DNA of 6,336 nt from Clostridia bacterium. Its GTDB lineage: Bacteria; Bacillota; Clostridia; Oscillospirales; CAG-272. Below the pieces are notes generated by a model, which saw only the letters and a program-made list of their open reading frames with translations, ran no database searches and had not been told where the DNA came from. Numbering within the stretch: the first letter of the stretch is position 1; every line of letters starts with the position of its first letter. Shown in pieces: positions 4,931 to 6,336 of this stretch. Made by a program: the position numbers and the translations under genes. Location: positions 1-6,336 of the forward strand of contig CAAGKS010000079.1 in the NCBI GenBank assembly GCA_900770605.1, given 5' to 3'.

Positions 4931-6336
4931 TCAAATCTTTGTGAGCTTTGCAAAGCTTCCCATGAGCTTTTTAGTGCCTACGGTATCAAATACCACCTCG
5001 TACAAGACGTCCGCTCCCATAGGCTTTACCGAGAATATCTCACCCTCTCCAAAAACTCTATGGCGAACTCTGTCACCCTCGCGCAGTATCTCCTGCGGCT
5101 TGGGCGCGGGCTTTGGAGCAGGCTTCGGCGCAGAATAAGGACTTTGCACCGTTCTCTGCTGGGGTATCTGCCTGTACTCCGACGGCGCGGAGTAATAGGT
5201 TTTGACGGTGGGGCGCGGTACGTACGCGAAGGTATCGTATTCGGGCGTTTCATCGCTTATGAGCTTTTCAGGTATTTCCTCGATAAATCTCGAACGGGGA
5301 TTATAGGACGTTCTGTTATACAGCATTCTGTTACGGGTATGCGTTACGTATATCTTGTCCTTGGCTCTTGTGACCGCAACGTATGCAAGTCTGCGCTCCT
5401 CCTCGATATCGTCAGTCTCGCCTGAATTGATATTCTGCGAGCCCGGGAAGACTCCCTCCTCCATCGCAGGCAGGAACACCACGGGAAATTCAAGTCCCTT
5501 TGCCGAGTGCATAGTCATAAGCACAACGGCGTCAGCGCTTTCGTCATATTTATCCACGTCCGCGATAAGCGAGCATCTTTCAAGGAATGCTTTGAGCGTG
5601 CCGAACGCCGTAACGTCAGGCTGTGCAAACCACGCGTCTCTGCCATCGTCAACGAAGGTCTTGGCGCTCTCGCGGTATTCGTTTTCAAAATCAGTCGCGA
5701 TAGAGATAAGCTCCTCAAGGTTATCAAGTCGCTCTCTCTCCTCAATGCCCGCGTCAACGAGCATCTGGCGGTATCCCGTGTCGTCAAGCACGCGTCTTAT
5801 GAAATCCTCAACGGTGATCTCGGCGTCAAGCGCGGAGCGCAGATCGTCTATCATCGCCGCAAATGCGCCAAAGCTTTCTACGTTACGGGAAAGCGCGGTA
5901 TAATCCTTGGCATTTCTCATAATGCTCACAGGATCCTTCTCCTGCTCTATGGAGATAGCCATAAGCGCTTCAAGCGCCTTTGCGCCTATCTTTCTTCTGG
6001 GAACGTTTACTATTCTTTTAAGTCTTTCCCTGTCAAGCGGATTTACTATGACGTAAAGGTAAGCCAATACGTCCTTTATCTCCATTCGCTCAAAGAAGCT
6101 CTGTCCCGAGAGCGTTACGTGAGGTATTCCGCTTGCGGACATGCTCTGCTCGATAGCGCTGGATATCGCGTTTATTCTATAAAGCACCGCGATGTCACGG
6201 TATTTGTATTTTCCGCTTATAACGAGATCGTTTATACGCTCGCATATATACGCCGCCTCGCTCTTTTGCGTTTCGGCGCGATGCAAGGTAATGCGGCTCT
6301 CGGCGCGGCGCTCTGTATAAAGGCGCTTGCCCATTC
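4931..6336 (-). CDS. pcrA: ATP-dependent DNA helicase PcrA/UvrD, C-terminal part (N terminus beyond window)
   Basis: This is the C-terminal 467 residues or so of a superfamily 1A 3'-5' DNA helicase acting in repair and at transcription-replication conflicts. The first Met in the window, at MGKRLYTE, is internal: it aligns with the region just before domain 2A in PcrA, so Walker A and motifs Ia-III lie beyond the right edge. Visible parts, numbered from that Met, are motif IV around LYRINAISSAIE (51-62), a FERMEIKDVLAYL stretch (81-93), motif V TMHSAKGLEFPVVFLP (274-289) and motif VI EEERRLAYVAVTRAKDKIY (311-329). After a polar Tyr/Pro linker with APKPAPKPAPKP (402-413), a Tudor-like domain runs from about 417 to 467 (REGDRVRHRVFGEGEI onward). 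In Bacillus this domain binds RNA polymerase. The stop lies just past a bidirectional terminator. The identification is firm; PcrA is preferred over UvrD because this is a Firmicute. Confidence 0.96.
   Translation of the reverse strand, partial: MGKRLYTERRAESRITLHRAETQKSEAAYICERINDLVISGKYKYRDIAVLYRINAISSAIEQSMSASGIPHVTLSGQSFFERMEIKDVLAYLYVIVNPLDRERLKRIVNVPRRKIGAKALEALMAISIEQEKDPVSIMRNAKDYTALSRNVESFGAFAAMIDDLRSALDAEITVEDFIRRVLDDTGYRQMLVDAGIEERERLDNLEELISIATDFENEYRESAKTFVDDGRDAWFAQPDVTAFGTLKAFLERCSLIADVDKYDESADAVVLMTMHSAKGLEFPVVFLPAMEEGVFPGSQNINSGETDDIEEERRLAYVAVTRAKDKIYVTHTRNRMLYNRTSYNPRSRFIEEIPEKLISDETPEYDTFAYVPRPTVKTYYSAPSEYRQIPQQRTVQSPYSAPKPAPKPAPKPQEILREGDRVRHRVFGEGEIFSVKPMGADVLYEVVFDTVGTKKLMGSFAKLTKI
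5097..5132 (-). repeat. Three tandem 12-bp units encoding Ala-Pro-Lys-Pro in pcrA linker
   Basis: On the plus strand the units are GGCTTGGGCGCG, GGCTTTGGAGCA and GGCTTCGGCGCA. On the coding strand they give the APKP repeats of the linker between the PcrA helicase core and the Tudor-like domain. The copies differ only at a few, mostly third-codon, positions. Copy number may vary between strains, because proline/lysine linkers tolerate length change. Confidence 0.85.

Noticed and set aside
5355..5903. 182-codon plus-strand open frame opposite pcrA
   Set aside because: It lies wholly antisense to the conserved helicase motifs, and its translation is a serine-rich string with no recognisable domain; it is a shadow of the pcrA frame.
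6332..6334. ATG as the start of a short helicase protein
   Set aside because: The sequence after it matches a mid-protein segment of PcrA and the frame stays open to the window edge, so the real start lies outside.

Overview
The window looks like an assembled fragment of a low-to-mid GC member of the Clostridia, probably an uncultured gut-type lineage. This rests on the SpoVG and PcrA sequences, strong GGAGG-type ribosome sites, sigma-A-like promoters in AT-rich gaps, and proteins that read as clostridial. No genus can be named from the sequence. Bases 1-19 are not biological: they match the 3' end of the Illumina TruSeq read-2 adapter, so the left edge is an untrimmed contig end.

Layout, left to right. 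(1) A minus-strand pair: murC (213-1622), followed 16 bp later by the first 59 codons of a class I SAM-dependent methyltransferase (20-196), cut off by the adapter. (2) A 173-bp AT-rich gap carrying divergent start signals for murC and spoVG. (3) spoVG (1796-2086, plus), which meets a minus-strand gene tail to tail with 11 bp between stop codons. The spoVG terminator hairpin lies inside the 3' end of that opposing gene. (4) A minus-strand operon transcribed from a strong promoter near 3645-3673: a YegS/DgkB-type lipid kinase (2583-3560), then a YfcE-type metallophosphoesterase (2098-2586), joined by an ATGA overlap. (5) A plus-strand cassette of three small genes of unknown function (3762-3989, 3992-4417, 4428-4856) with gaps of 2 and 10 bp. 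It ends in a strong, probably bidirectional hairpin terminator. (6) The C-terminal 467 residues of the PcrA/UvrD helicase (minus), running off the right edge.

The recognised genes are housekeeping: peptidoglycan precursor synthesis (MurC), lipid phosphorylation, RNA/DNA-binding regulation (SpoVG) and DNA repair (PcrA). The least explained part is the three-gene cassette. It encodes a small helical protein, a protein with a low-complexity linker and a C-terminal helical module, and a polar protein ending in two very short hydrophobic segments. The spacing suggests the three products work together, perhaps at the membrane, but the sequence does not reveal their function. No tRNA, rRNA, CRISPR array or insertion sequence was seen.
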